From assembly GCF_947492365.1 (NCBI RefSeq), contig NZ_CANLMB010000001.1:310001-374000 (forward strand): 64,000 bases of DNA, in the 5' to 3' direction. The stretch comes from an uncultured Erythrobacter sp. GTDB taxonomy: Bacteria; Pseudomonadota; Alphaproteobacteria; Sphingomonadales; Sphingomonadaceae. A program made the translations under genes and the position numbers. Below, piece by piece: positions 36,205 to 45,004 of this stretch (position 1 is the first letter of the stretch; each line of letters begins with the position of its first letter). Below the pieces are notes generated by a model. That model saw only the letters and a list, made by a program, of their open reading frames with translations, was not told the DNA's origin and made no database searches.

Positions 36205-36668
36205 GACCGCACCTCTTTGGCCACCGCGTCAAGGATGCCGTTCACGAATTTCGCCTCGCGGTCATCGAAGAAAGCTTTGGCGACATCGACATATTCGCTG
36301 ATCGCGCTGGCTGCCGGCACATCGGCGCGGGCGATCAGCTCGTAAGTGCCTGCGCGCAGGATTTGCAGCATCGTCTTGTCGAGCCGTTTGAGTGTCCACC
36401 CGCCGGCAAGCTTGGCGGTCAGCACCGCGTCGATCTCGTCGCGCCGCGCATCGACACCGCGCACGATGTCGTCGAAGAACTCGACCTCGGCATCGGCGAA
36501 GACCTCGCCTTCGTGGTCCTCGTCATCCACCTCGCGGCCCAGACGGTGTTGGTGGAACTCATCGAGCAGCTTGGCGAGCGCGGTCTTCTCCATGTGCTGC
36601 TGGTAAAGCGCCTGAACGGCGGCGAGGCGCGCAGTGGAGCGGGCTTGGGAACGGGCTGGAGTTGTCAT
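36201..36668 (-). CDS. nusB: Transcription antitermination factor NusB
   Basis: 155 residues. ARLAAVQALYQQHMEKT, then RRDEIDAVLTAKLAGGWTLKRLDKTMLQILRAGTYEL and AISEYVDVAKAFFDD..KFVNGILD are typical NusB. It works with NusE (S10) on boxA RNA in rRNA antitermination. An acidic insert (DDEDHEGEVFADAEVEFFDD) lies in the middle. It overlaps hisD upstream by four bases and thiL downstream by the ATAG junction, so it is in the middle of a tightly coupled row. Confidence 0.96.
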   Translation of the reverse strand: MTTPARSQARSTARLAAVQALYQQHMEKTALAKLLDEFHQHRLGREVDDEDHEGEVFADAEVEFFDDIVRGVDARRDEIDAVLTAKLAGGWTLKRLDKTMLQILRAGTYELIARADVPAASAISEYVDVAKAFFDDREAKFVNGILDAVAKEVRS

Positions 36669-37957
36669 TTGAGGCGCAATTCTACCGATTTGGCGTGTGC
36701 GGGAAGGCCCTCTGCATGGGCCAGAGTAACAGCGGCGGGTCCGATCTTGCCGAGCGCGGCATCATCAAGCCCGATAAAGCTGGTGCGTTTCATGAAGTCG
36801 AGCACCGAGAGCCCGCTGGAAAAGCGCGCGCGGCGGCCCGTTGGCAAGACGTGGTTGGGTCCAGCGACATAATCGCCCACTGCCTCGGGCGTCATCCGGC
36901 CAAGGAAGATGCTGCCCGCATGGCGAACTTCGCGCATCAGCGCTTCGGGTTCGTCAATAGCGAGTTCGAGGTGTTCAGCGGCCAAACGGTTGATCAGCGC
37001 GGGCGCTTCCTCGGCGATATCGTTGACGATGATGATTACGCCGTAGTCATCCCAGCTCGCTTTTGCTGTCTTGCCGGTGTCGAGCTGGGTCAGCTGGAGA
37101 TCGATGCAGGCGCGCACCTGCGCGGCGAAGCCCTGATCGTCTGTGATTAGGATCGATTGCGAGGTTGGGTCATGTTCGGCCTGCGAAAGCAGGTCGGCGG
37201 CGATCCAGTCGGGGTCGTTCTTGCCGTCTGCGACCACTAGGATTTCGCTCGGGCCTGCAACCATGTCGATGCCGACAACGCCGAATAGCTGGCGCTTTGC
37301 CTCTGCGACATAAGCGTTGCCGGGGCCGGTGATGACATCGACCGGCTTGATCTTGTCGGTGCCATAGGCGAGCGCGCCCACAGCCTGCGCACCGCCTACG
37401 CGCCAGATCTCGTCGATACCGGCAATATGCGCCGCAGCGAGCACCAGCGGGTTTGACTTGCCCTTGGGCGTTGGCGTTACGACGACAACCCGTTCAACCC
37501 CGGCCACGCGCGCGGGAATGGCGTTCATCAGCAGCGAGGAGGGATAGGCGGCGCGCCCTCCGGGAACATAAAGCCCCGCCGCATCTACCGGCCGCCAGAT
37601 CGCGCCAAGCCGCACGCCGGCTTCGTCGGTGAAGTCGCGATTTTCCGGCAATTGCGCCTCGTGATAGGCGCGGATGCGGGAGGCAGCGAGGTCGAGCGCC
37701 TCGCGTTGCTCCTGCTCGATCTGCTCGTAAGCTTCCCTGCAACGCTCCGCCGTGACCTTCCAGTCGGCATCGTCGATCAGCGAATATCCGTCATAACGCT
37801 GCGTATATTGAACCAGCGCGTCATCGCCGCCGGTCTTTACAGTGCGTAATATGTCGAGGACTTGACCCGCGACATCGCTATCGGCCTCGCGGCGCGCTTC
37901 GACCACGCGTTTGAAGCGTTGCTCGAAATCGGGATCGAGGGTGGAAATCTGCTGCAT
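36665..37957 (-). CDS. hisD: Histidinol dehydrogenase
   Basis: 430 residues. AGLYVPGGRAAYPSSLLMNAIPA, GVERVVVVTPTP, VGGAQAVGALAYGT, DMVAGPSEILVVAD and the C-terminal AGSIFLGRMTPEAVGDYVAGPNHVLPT with its zinc and catalytic residues are characteristic. It carries out the last two oxidations from histidinol to histidine. The start shares a base with the hisG stop and the end overlaps nusB by four bases, so hisG-hisD-nusB-thiL form one coupled operon. Confidence 0.98.
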   Translation of the reverse strand: MQQISTLDPDFEQRFKRVVEARREADSDVAGQVLDILRTVKTGGDDALVQYTQRYDGYSLIDDADWKVTAERCREAYEQIEQEQREALDLAASRIRAYHEAQLPENRDFTDEAGVRLGAIWRPVDAAGLYVPGGRAAYPSSLLMNAIPARVAGVERVVVVTPTPKGKSNPLVLAAAHIAGIDEIWRVGGAQAVGALAYGTDKIKPVDVITGPGNAYVAEAKRQLFGVVGIDMVAGPSEILVVADGKNDPDWIAADLLSQAEHDPTSQSILITDDQGFAAQVRACIDLQLTQLDTGKTAKASWDDYGVIIIVNDIAEEAPALINRLAAEHLELAIDEPEALMREVRHAGSIFLGRMTPEAVGDYVAGPNHVLPTGRRARFSSGLSVLDFMKRTSFIGLDDAALGKIGPAAVTLAHAEGLPAHAKSVELRLK

Positions 37958-38646
37958 CAGGCGGCTTCGCCCTTAGCACGACCTTCAGCATCGGCGCGGA
38001 AAGCCGCGACCAGATCAGCAACGCGCGGATCGGTTTTGAGCGCGGCGCGGTTCACGATCAGGCGCGCGGTGATGTCGATGATCTTCTGCGTCTCAACCAG
38101 ACCGTTCTGCTTCAGCGTCGTGCCGGTTGAGACCAGATCGACAATCTGGCGCGCCAGCCCAAGCGACGGAGCCAGTTCCATCGCGCCGTTGAGCTTCACG
38201 CATTCGGCCTGAACGCCTTGCCGTTCAAAATGGCGGCGGGTGAGGCTGGGATATTTGGTTGCAACGCGCAGATGGCTAGCTCCAGCAGTCTCTTCAGGAT
38301 CGCTGGCAAGACGCGCAACTGAAAGGCGGCAGTGACCGATATCGAGGTCCACTGGCGCGTAGAGATCGGAATAGTCGAATTCTTCGATCACATCCGATCC
38401 GACGATTCCCACCTGCGCCGCTCCATGCGCTACAAAAGTCGCCACATCGAATGCGCGCACCCGGATCAGCCGCATATCATCGCGCGATGTGCCAAAGGAA
38501 AGCGAGCGGTTGGACTTGTCGTGAAAGCCATCCTCGGGCACGACGCCAGCGCGCGCCATTACTGGCAGCGCTTCGTCCAGAATGCGGCCCTTGGGCACAG
38601 CGAATGTCAGCTGGCCTGTGGCGGAAGGTTTCGAGTTGCTCGTCAT
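37957..38646 (-). CDS. hisG: ATP phosphoribosyltransferase, short form
   Basis: 229 residues from the ATG at 38644-38646. [38 protein letters not shown] and [16 protein letters not shown] are HisG signatures. The C-terminal regulatory ACT-like domain is absent, so this is the short form that needs HisZ for activity and feedback control; hisZ is not in this window. It starts histidine synthesis. It is the promoter-proximal gene of hisG-hisD-nusB-thiL. Confidence 0.96.
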   Translation of the reverse strand: MTSNSKPSATGQLTFAVPKGRILDEALPVMARAGVVPEDGFHDKSNRSLSFGTSRDDMRLIRVRAFDVATFVAHGAAQVGIVGSDVIEEFDYSDLYAPVDLDIGHCRLSVARLASDPEETAGASHLRVATKYPSLTRRHFERQGVQAECVKLNGAMELAPSLGLARQIVDLVSTGTTLKQNGLVETQKIIDITARLIVNRAALKTDPRVADLVAAFRADAEGRAKGEAA

Positions 38647-38726
38647 TGCGCGGCGGGACTTAGGCACTGGGCGATCAAAGGGCAACATAAACGCGGCAAC
38701 TCAAATAAGGCAAAGGTGGTGGACCG

Positions 38727-39812
38727 ATGAGCGATGGTGGGATCATGGGGCTTGAGGAGTTCGCAGCGGCGCTCGACTGGCAGGCGGCGCATGCTGAAGA
38801 GAACGATGCACCGTGCACTGCTCGCGTGATCCGTGCGCTTGCCAAAGTGCGCGAGGGTGACACCGCGACCGGACGGCGGATAGCGAACTGGCAGGGGTTA
38901 ACGCTCAAAGATGCGATGCCGCTGAGGATGGCGGGCGGTCTGCATCACCTGCTGCTATCAGGCGAGGATGAGCGGCTTGCGCGGGTCTATTCGGGCCAGA
39001 TAAGCGATCAGGGGCAGGTCGACCGGCTGGTTTGCGAGCTGGTCGAAACCTACGACACCCTCCTTCTCCCATGGCTCGACGGGCCGCCGCAAACCAACGA
39101 GGCTGGGCGTTCGGCCAGCCTGATGGCGGGGCTCTTGTGGCTGGCGCAGCGCACCGTACCCCGCTTCGAGCTGTTCGAACTGGGCGCCAGCGCGGGCGTG
39201 AACACGATGCTGGACCGGTATCATTTCAAACTCGGCGCGACTGAGGTTGGTCCAGCGAAATCACCGATGCAGATCGAGCCTAAATGGCGCGGGGGAGGTG
39301 GGTCACCGCCAGCCCCGCCCGAAGCTTTCAAAATCCTGTCAGTGCGAGGCTGCGATGTCGCTCCGGTTGATCTGTCGGACACGGCCAGCGCGCTCAAGCT
39401 CAAATCCTATGTCTGGCCGGATGCTCCGGTCAGAATGGCGCGGATCGACGCGGCAATCCAGCTGGCGGGGGAGCGGGCACCTGATCTGGTCAAGCAAGAT
39501 GCGGGCGATTTTGCCGCGGAAATGCTCGCCCGACCGCAAGCCGAGGGCACGACCCGGGCGATGTTCCACTCCATCATGTGGCAATATATGCCGTCCGAAA
39601 CGCAGGACGCGATCACCGCCGCGATGGAAGATGCAGGGGCAAAAGCCACGCCAGAGCGCCCGCTGGGCTGGGTCAGTCTCGAGACAGACCCCGCGACCTT
39701 CCGCCACGAGTTGAAAGTGCGTTACTGGAATGGCGGCGCGGATGATGGCGCGACGACCTTGCTCAGCCACGCCCATCCGCATGGTGCTTGGGTCGAGTGG
39801 GTGGGAGGCTAA
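38727..39812 (+). CDS. DUF2332 family protein
   Basis: 361 residues matching the DUF2332 pattern: LDWQAAHAEENDAPCTARVIRAL at the start, ELFELGASAGVNTMLDRYHF in the middle, and FHSIMWQYMPSETQDAI followed by LLSHAHPHGAWVEW at the end. The GASAG segment resembles a nucleotide- or SAM-binding turn, but no reaction is established for the family. Divergent from hisG, 80 bases between starts. A REP-like element lies just after it. Confidence 0.85.
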   Translation: MSDGGIMGLEEFAAALDWQAAHAEENDAPCTARVIRALAKVREGDTATGRRIANWQGLTLKDAMPLRMAGGLHHLLLSGEDERLARVYSGQISDQGQVDRLVCELVETYDTLLLPWLDGPPQTNEAGRSASLMAGLLWLAQRTVPRFELFELGASAGVNTMLDRYHFKLGATEVGPAKSPMQIEPKWRGGGGSPPAPPEAFKILSVRGCDVAPVDLSDTASALKLKSYVWPDAPVRMARIDAAIQLAGERAPDLVKQDAGDFAAEMLARPQAEGTTRAMFHSIMWQYMPSETQDAITAAMEDAGAKATPERPLGWVSLETDPATFRHELKVRYWNGGADDGATTLLSHAHPHGAWVEWVGG

Positions 39813-39830
39813 TCTCAACCCTCCGTGATT

Positions 39831-39886
39831 TCCTGCGAAAGCAGGAATCCAGCGAGCTATCCAATGGGCTCCTGCTTTCGCAGGAG
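39831..39886. repeat. REP/REPIN-like inverted repeat pair
   Basis: TCCTGCGAAAGCAGGA (39831-39846) and CTCCTGCTTTCGCAGGAG (39869-39886) are each self-complementary and carry the same CCTGCGAAAGCAGG core, 22 bases apart. This word is typical of sphingomonad intergenic REP sequences. It sits between convergent genes. I found no second copy in this window. Confidence 0.7.
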
Positions 39887-39887
39887 C

Positions 39888-40784
39888 TCACTCTGCCAAA
39901 AACTTCTCCATCGCCGCGTTCATCGCCTCCGGCGCTTCCCAGGTCACAAAGTGTCCGCAGCCATAGACTGGCTCGATCGTGAGCGGGTCGATCACATTGT
40001 CCAGACCTTCGATATTCTCTGACGGCAATGCGAGATCGTCCATCGCCCAAACTACCAGCGTCGGGATCGTCAGCTTGGGCAGATCTGGCGGGGAGTAATC
40101 AGCGGGAATCTCGAACGGCTCATCCATGGTCGGCACGTGCATCGTGCTGCCGCGATAGTAATTGAGCATCCCGAAACAGGCATCGCGATCCTCCCATTCG
40201 CGCAGCAAACGCGCGCGCTCCTCCTTGGGCATCGCATCAGGGCGGTCCCAATTGACCTCTTGCAGCAAAATGCCGGTGAGGCCCTTTTCGCGGATTAGAG
40301 CGTCATTGGCCGGGTCCTTAAACCCGCGAATATACTGGCTCGCCTCACGTTGGCCGTGATGGGTGTAAAGCAGCTTTTGAAAGATCGCCGGATGCGGCGC
40401 ATTGGCAATAATAGCCCGCTCGACCCGCGCATGCTGCCCGCCCAGTGCCACACCCCAGGCAATCGCTCCGCCCCAATCGTGACCAACGATGGTGAATGTC
40501 TCGACTCCCAAGGCATCGGCCAGCAAAAAGACGTCGCCGATCATCTTGTCGGGCGTGTAGTTCTCGGCTCCTTGCGGTTTTGACGAGCCTGCATAGCCGC
40601 GCTGATCAGGGGCGATGCAGCGATAGCGGTCAGAGAAATGGGCGAGCTGGTGCCGCCATGTGCGGTGGTTTTCGGGAAAGCCGTGGAGGAAGATGAGCGC
40701 TGGCGCATCGCGCGGGCCTATGTCCACCACGTTGAGTTCTATCCCGTTGGCGAGCGCGATACGGGTCTGTTCGAGCGAGGTCAC
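39888..40784 (-). CDS. Epoxide hydrolase-like alpha/beta hydrolase
   Basis: 298 residues. LIFLHGFPENHRTWRHQL carries the HG-x-P oxyanion motif, and the nucleophile elbow is GHDWGGAIAW, with aspartate rather than serine, as in epoxide hydrolases and haloalkane/fluoroacetate dehalogenases. The acid/His pair is likely in VVWAMDDLALP and YGCGHFVTWEAPEAM. Epoxide hydrolase is more likely than dehalogenase from the HGFPE form. Its start overlaps the stop of the upstream SDR gene by four bases, suggesting a shared pathway. Confidence 0.87.
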   Translation of the reverse strand: MTSLEQTRIALANGIELNVVDIGPRDAPALIFLHGFPENHRTWRHQLAHFSDRYRCIAPDQRGYAGSSKPQGAENYTPDKMIGDVFLLADALGVETFTIVGHDWGGAIAWGVALGGQHARVERAIIANAPHPAIFQKLLYTHHGQREASQYIRGFKDPANDALIREKGLTGILLQEVNWDRPDAMPKEERARLLREWEDRDACFGMLNYYRGSTMHVPTMDEPFEIPADYSPPDLPKLTIPTLVVWAMDDLALPSENIEGLDNVIDPLTIEPVYGCGHFVTWEAPEAMNAAMEKFLAE

Positions 40785-41593
40785 TCTGTCGCCTCGATCT
40801 TCTCCATATAACCCGCCGCGACCATGCCCGCGACCTGATCGAGCAATTCCTCGGGCGTCCGGCGCAGCTCTCCCATGCCCGCTTCCACTCCCTGCGCGAC
40901 GATAATCTCGCGCTCGCCATTGGCCATGCCGTCGAGCATGATCTTGGCGGCATCGGGAGCCGGAATGCCTTCGTCGATGACCTTGTCCGAACTGCCCCGC
41001 TTGCTGCCGTCACCGACCAGCGCGTTGCGCGCGACATCGGTCGCAACCGAACCGGGATAGATGACGTGTACGCTGACGCCGGATTGCGACAATTCCGCGC
41101 GCAAGGCGTCACCATATCCGGCAAGCCCGAACTTCACCGCGCAATAGGCGGTGCGCATCGGCACACCGACCTTGCCCGCGATCGACGAGATAAAGGCCAA
41201 AGCGCCCGAGCCTCGCTCTGCCATGTGTCCGATCAGGCTTTGGCTGAAGGCGATCTGCGCGGTGAGGTCGATGTCGATAATGTCGCGGTAGACCTTCATA
41301 TCGGTTTTGAGCGCGCGGCTGCGCTGCGAGACACCGGCATTGGCAAAGGCGATGTCGACCCCGCCTTCCCACGCGGTCGCCTTGGCCGTCGCATCGGCAA
41401 GAGCATCATCGTCGCGGACATCGAAGGGCAGAATGAGCGTCTCGCCGCAGTCTGCTGCGACCTCGGCCAGCCGCGTTTCATCGCGTCCTGACAGGACCAC
41501 ATGCGCCCCGCGTCTTGCGACATCGCGCGCCAGTGCTGCGCCGATCCCAGAGGAGGCTCCCGTGATCCAGACGACCTTGCCCGCATAATCCAT
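40781..41593 (-). CDS. Short-chain dehydrogenase/reductase
   Basis: 270 residues. Rossmann motif TGASSGIG near residue 12, NAGVS near 85, catalytic serine in FISSIAGKVG and YxxxK in AYCAVKFGLAGYG. The pattern fits classical SDRs acting on lipid or alcohol substrates. The basic residues after the second strand (SGRDETRL) suggest NADP(H). It is the first gene of a two-gene unit with the epoxide hydrolase-like gene; the substrate is not known. Confidence 0.9.
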   Translation of the reverse strand: MDYAGKVVWITGASSGIGAALARDVARRGAHVVLSGRDETRLAEVAADCGETLILPFDVRDDDALADATAKATAWEGGVDIAFANAGVSQRSRALKTDMKVYRDIIDIDLTAQIAFSQSLIGHMAERGSGALAFISSIAGKVGVPMRTAYCAVKFGLAGYGDALRAELSQSGVSVHVIYPGSVATDVARNALVGDGSKRGSSDKVIDEGIPAPDAAKIMLDGMANGEREIIVAQGVEAGMGELRRTPEELLDQVAGMVAAGYMEKIEATE

Positions 41594-41652
41594 CTAACAT
41601 TCCTCTCCAGTCTCGTTTTGCTACCGATAGGAGGCGAATGGAGGGCGCGCAA

Positions 41653-42096
41653 TCAGCTTGGTCTGGCCATTTCTATCAGTTTGGCGAGATTTTCCGGAAA
41701 CAAGGCCTCGTGCCAGCCTCCCAACTCGTCGAGACTGAACCAGCGGTGCTGCGTCATCACCTGCTGTTCAAGCGCGGTGTGACAGTCAGTGGAGATCGAG
41801 GGCTCTGGCACGCGCACCAGAAAGTAGCGCTCGTCTGCCTGCACCGGCTCGCCTTCGACAGTCACGAATTCGGGCGTGGTGCGCGCGATCTGCTCGCCTG
41901 GATCGGCGGATATGCCGGTTTCTTCGAGCAATTCGCGCCGCGCGGCCTCTTCAAAGCTCTCATCCGGTTCGCATTCGCCGCCTGCCGTGACCCAGAATGG
42001 CGGACGGCCTGCAACATCGAAGCGGAACATCAGCACCCGTTCACTCGGGTCGAGCACGATCAGGCGCGCAGAGCGGCGGATGCGCCTGGCTGTCAT
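41653..42096 (-). CDS. Nudix hydrolase
   Basis: 147 residues with a complete Nudix box: GGECEPDESFEEAARRELLE followed by ETGI (G-x5-E-x7-REL-x-EE-x-G-I). The N-terminus RIRRSARLIVLDPSERVLMFRFD and WVTAGGECEP are typical of small nucleotide-diphosphate hydrolases. The substrate cannot be named. The start overlaps the stop of the BolA-type gene by four bases, a Nudix-BolA pairing seen in many alphaproteobacteria. Confidence 0.92.
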   Translation of the reverse strand: MTARRIRRSARLIVLDPSERVLMFRFDVAGRPPFWVTAGGECEPDESFEEAARRELLEETGISADPGEQIARTTPEFVTVEGEPVQADERYFLVRVPEPSISTDCHTALEQQVMTQHRWFSLDELGGWHEALFPENLAKLIEMARPS

Positions 42097-42365
42097 GATG
42101 CCGGAGCGTTGGCCTTGATCGCTACCGCATGGACGCGCTCGCCAACGATGTCACCGAGCGCCGCGATCACCGCTCGTTGCCGGCCAAGGCGTGACATTTC
42201 GGCGAAGGCGGGGGCCTCGATCAGGATGGTGAAATGCGATTCGCCTGACCCATCATCACCCGCATGGCCCGAATGCTGGGCGCTATCGTTGATGATCTGG
42301 AGCTGAGTCGGGGCGAAGGCCTCGTTCAAAAGCTCGCGCATTTCCTCTGCTACTGTTCCGCTCAT
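42093..42365 (-). CDS. BolA family protein
   Basis: 90 residues. GSGESHFTILIEAPAFAEMSRLGRQRAVIAALGDIV and the C-terminal VHAVAIKANAP are the BolA fold with its helix-turn-helix-like segment. BolA proteins pair with monothiol glutaredoxins in iron-sulfur handling. The conserved histidine in ESHF can be a cluster ligand. It is divergent from the DnaJ-domain gene 69 bases away. Confidence 0.92.
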   Translation of the reverse strand: MSGTVAEEMRELLNEAFAPTQLQIINDSAQHSGHAGDDGSGESHFTILIEAPAFAEMSRLGRQRAVIAALGDIVGERVHAVAIKANAPAS

Positions 42366-42434
42366 CGCTGCATTTCCTGATTACAAATCTACCGGGTTGG
42401 AATCTGGCGACTCTATCGCCATTCTCAAGGGTTC

Positions 42435-43040
42435 ATGTCTAGCGCGCGATTCCATGGACGGTACGAAACACAGGAACGGGAGTGTGAGCACCCGACCTGC
42501 CGCGAGGCAGGCGAGTTCCGCGCGCCGGGCTATCGTCCCAACGGATTTGACGGTCCGGGCGAATGGCGCTGGTTCTGTCTTGACCATGTGCGCGAATTCA
42601 ATTCGGGCTATGACTGGTTCGAAGGAATGAGCGCGGAAGAAGTGCTGGCCGCGCAGGCTCCGGCGAGCGGCTGGCGCACGGAAAGCCCGAGTTTCGGTCC
42701 GCGCGCTGGCGTGGATGGCATGCCGCGTTGGGCCGATTTCGACGATCCGCTCGATGCCATTTCCGCGCGTGCGAGCGGTATTCGCAGCCGGGCTGCGCGC
42801 GAAGCGGCAATGGCCCGAAACGCCTATGGGTCTGGCAAATTCTCCAAGGATGAAGCGGAGGCGCTCGAAACAATGGGTCTTGGTTCCGACACCGACCGGC
42901 GGCGCTTACGGCGACGCTATTCTGAGCTGGTTCGCCGTTATCACCCCGACCGCAATGGCGGCGACCGAAGTTATGAGGCGCGGCTCAACAAGGTGGTCGA
43001 CGCCTATCAAACGCTGCGCAAATGCGCCTCGATTGCCTGA
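42435..43040 (+). CDS. DnaJ-domain protein with N-terminal Cys/His motif
   Basis: 201 residues. The C-terminal 65 residues form a J domain with the HPD motif in VRRYHPDRNGGDRSYEARLNKVVDAYQTL. The N-terminal part has C-x4-C (CEHPTC) and C-x2-H (FCLDH), likely a small zinc site, and a linker with DWFEGMS. J domains stimulate Hsp70 ATPase; the N-terminal unit would select the client. The client is unknown. This arrangement, next to bolA, recurs in alphaproteobacteria as far as I recall. Confidence 0.88.
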   Translation: MSSARFHGRYETQERECEHPTCREAGEFRAPGYRPNGFDGPGEWRWFCLDHVREFNSGYDWFEGMSAEEVLAAQAPASGWRTESPSFGPRAGVDGMPRWADFDDPLDAISARASGIRSRAAREAAMARNAYGSGKFSKDEAEALETMGLGSDTDRRRLRRRYSELVRRYHPDRNGGDRSYEARLNKVVDAYQTLRKCASIA

Positions 43041-43052
43041 ACAAAGGACGCG

Positions 43053-43694
43053 TTACTCGCCCGCTTCCTCGATCAGTTTCGCATCAATCGCATTGGCCTC
43101 GGCATAGGCTGGACGCTGGATGACGCGCTCGACATAGGCCTTGAATGCGGGACGTTCAGGGATCGAACCAAAGCGCAGGCCCCAGACGAACTGGCTGCCG
43201 ACATAGGTGTCGGCCATGGTGAAGCGGCTACCTGCGGCAAAATCGTGTTTTGAAAGCCAGCCTTCCATCGCTGTCAGCGCCAGATCGAGGGTGCCGAAGC
43301 CCGCCATCGCTGTGCGCTCGGGCGGAACCTCCCAACCCATAGCCGAGGCGATCACCGCCTGCTCGATCGGACCCGCAGAGAAGAACAGCCAGCGGAAATA
43401 GGCGGCTCGTTCATGTGCATCGGGCAGCAGGCCTTTGTCTGGGTGCGTCTCGGCGAGATAGTGATTGATGGCGGCGGCTTCGGTGATGATGTGGTCGTGG
43501 TCGCCCCCGTCTTTTTGGCGATGATGATGGACCAGCGCGGGCACCTTGTTCATCGGATTGATGTCGGTGAAGCCCTCGGGCCGCTGGCCCCAGCCGAAGA
43601 CAACCTGATCATAGTTCGCGCCAACCTCATGCAGCGCCCAGCGCGAGATTTGCCCGCGGCTCATCGCGACGGTGTAGAAGGTGAAGTCGGCCAT
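43053..43694 (-). CDS. Glutathione S-transferase family protein
   Basis: 213 residues: a thioredoxin-like N-terminal domain (MADFTFYTVAMSRGQISRWA..., NPMNKVPALV, ITEAAAINHYLAE) and a helical C-terminal domain (FAAGSRFTMADTYVGSQFVWG). Ser12 is a candidate catalytic residue. A His-rich loop HHHRQKDGGDHDH (56-68) replaces the usual short turn before TEAAAI. The substrate is unknown. The DUF1428 gene lies three bases upstream on the same strand. Confidence 0.9.
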   Translation of the reverse strand: MADFTFYTVAMSRGQISRWALHEVGANYDQVVFGWGQRPEGFTDINPMNKVPALVHHHRQKDGGDHDHIITEAAAINHYLAETHPDKGLLPDAHERAAYFRWLFFSAGPIEQAVIASAMGWEVPPERTAMAGFGTLDLALTAMEGWLSKHDFAAGSRFTMADTYVGSQFVWGLRFGSIPERPAFKAYVERVIQRPAYAEANAIDAKLIEEAGE

Positions 43695-43697
43695 GGA

Positions 43698-44057
43698 TCA
43701 ACGTCCCCTTGTGAGCAGCGGTTCAAATTCGCCAAAGATCAGCCGTGAGCCGTCAAAAGGCGGGTCGCCTTCGGGATAGTCCTCGAAACCTTCGCCTTTG
43801 CCCATCGATTCCTTGGCTTTGTCGAGCGTTTCCTTGTCAGGCCAGATCACCCAGCCAGTGACGATCTTCTCGCCCTCGGGCGCAGCCACGGCTTTGCGCA
43901 GGTCGGTGTTTTTGCCTTCGGGGACATTCGCCTCCCAGGCCTCCATTACTTCCAGAGCGCCATGGGCGATCGACCAGTCGGCCATGAATTCGGCGGCCTC
44001 GATATAGGCCTGCTTGTTTGCCTCTGGCACCGATAGTGCCGCCACTGCCACATACAT
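43698..44057 (-). CDS. DUF1428 family protein
   Basis: 119 residues. MYVAVAALSVPEANKQAYIE followed by WEANVPEGKNTDLRKAV, VTGWVIWPDKETLDKA and SRLIFGEFEPLL match the DUF1428 dimeric alpha/beta-barrel (ferredoxin-like) proteins. No biochemical role is established for the family. It lies directly upstream of the GST gene, with three bases between, and is probably cotranscribed. Confidence 0.9.
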   Translation of the reverse strand: MYVAVAALSVPEANKQAYIEAAEFMADWSIAHGALEVMEAWEANVPEGKNTDLRKAVAAPEGEKIVTGWVIWPDKETLDKAKESMGKGEGFEDYPEGDPPFDGSRLIFGEFEPLLTRGR

Positions 44058-44116
44058 TACCGCTCTCCTTCAGCTGTGTCGCAAAGAGCATTTAGCACAT
44101 TTGCCGCGCGATGCGG

Positions 44117-44956
44117 TTAGTTCTGCTTGAAGGCCCAGCGAAGCGTCCTGCCGACGCCCCATGTCGCTGCGCGTGCGGGCAGGGCGGTGAAGACCGGACG
44201 TTTCAGGCGCAGCATCGAACGCCCCCAATCGGGGAGCATGGCAATCGCTTCGGCACCCAGCAACGCCTGGACGCCGGGCGGGGTGCCTTCGGGACGCTGG
44301 GTAAGCACGAGCTGTGCGATTTCGCGCGCTTCGGGTGTGGGACGCAGATCGCTGCGCAGTTCGCGGAAGATCGCCTCAGCTTCGTGGCGCGTTTCAGGGA
44401 CCGGGTCGGCTCCCAAGGCGCGGGCAATTACTGCGAACTGGCGGTAATATTCATCTTGCTCGGCTACCGGCATCGAGGGGCGGACATGGCGCAGATAGCC
44501 CGCAAGAAAGCTCTGCGCTTCGACCACATGCACCCATGCAAGCGTGCGCGGATTGGCGGCGTTGTAGGGTGCGCCATCGGGCAAAGTGCCGCTAACCTTT
44601 GAATGGATCGCATTGACCCGTTCTATCGCGGCATGGGCGCGGTCGCGGTGTCCAAAGGTCGTCACCGCAATGAATTGCGCGGTCCGCCGCAGTCGCCCAT
44701 GCATATCCTCGCGGAAATTGGAATGGTCGAGCACACCTTGCAACGCATGCGGGTGAAGCATCTGGAGCAGCAGACTTCTGATACCGCCAGTCATCATACC
44801 GACCAGATCGGCATGGACCATGCGGATCGGCGTGTCTTTCTCGAACAAGGCGTCATCAGACGGCGGAGTAGGGCGCTCGCCCTTGGAGGTGTCGTTGAAC
44901 ACACCGCGCACATGCTCGACCAGTTTTATGCGGAGGGATTCAATCGGATCGGCCAT
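44117..44956 (-). CDS. Oxygenase MpaB family (DUF2236) protein
   Basis: About 279 residues from the second in-frame ATG; a start four codons earlier (44968) is possible. RMVHADLVGMMTGGIRSLLLQMLHP and HGRLRRTAQFIAVTTFGHRD, then ANPRTLAWVHVVEAQSFL, are the conserved DUF2236 segments. The family includes latex-clearing protein and MpaB, which bind heme b through histidines of this kind. The substrate here is unknown. It lies alone on the reverse strand, divergent from cobS. Confidence 0.85.
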   Translation of the reverse strand: MADPIESLRIKLVEHVRGVFNDTSKGERPTPPSDDALFEKDTPIRMVHADLVGMMTGGIRSLLLQMLHPHALQGVLDHSNFREDMHGRLRRTAQFIAVTTFGHRDRAHAAIERVNAIHSKVSGTLPDGAPYNAANPRTLAWVHVVEAQSFLAGYLRHVRPSMPVAEQDEYYRQFAVIARALGADPVPETRHEAEAIFRELRSDLRPTPEAREIAQLVLTQRPEGTPPGVQALLGAEAIAMLPDWGRSMLRLKRPVFTALPARAATWGVGRTLRWAFKQN

Positions 44957-45004
44957 TCCCGAATGCATAGGCGCACCCGCAGCTATTTGAAATGATGGTG
45001 TCAG

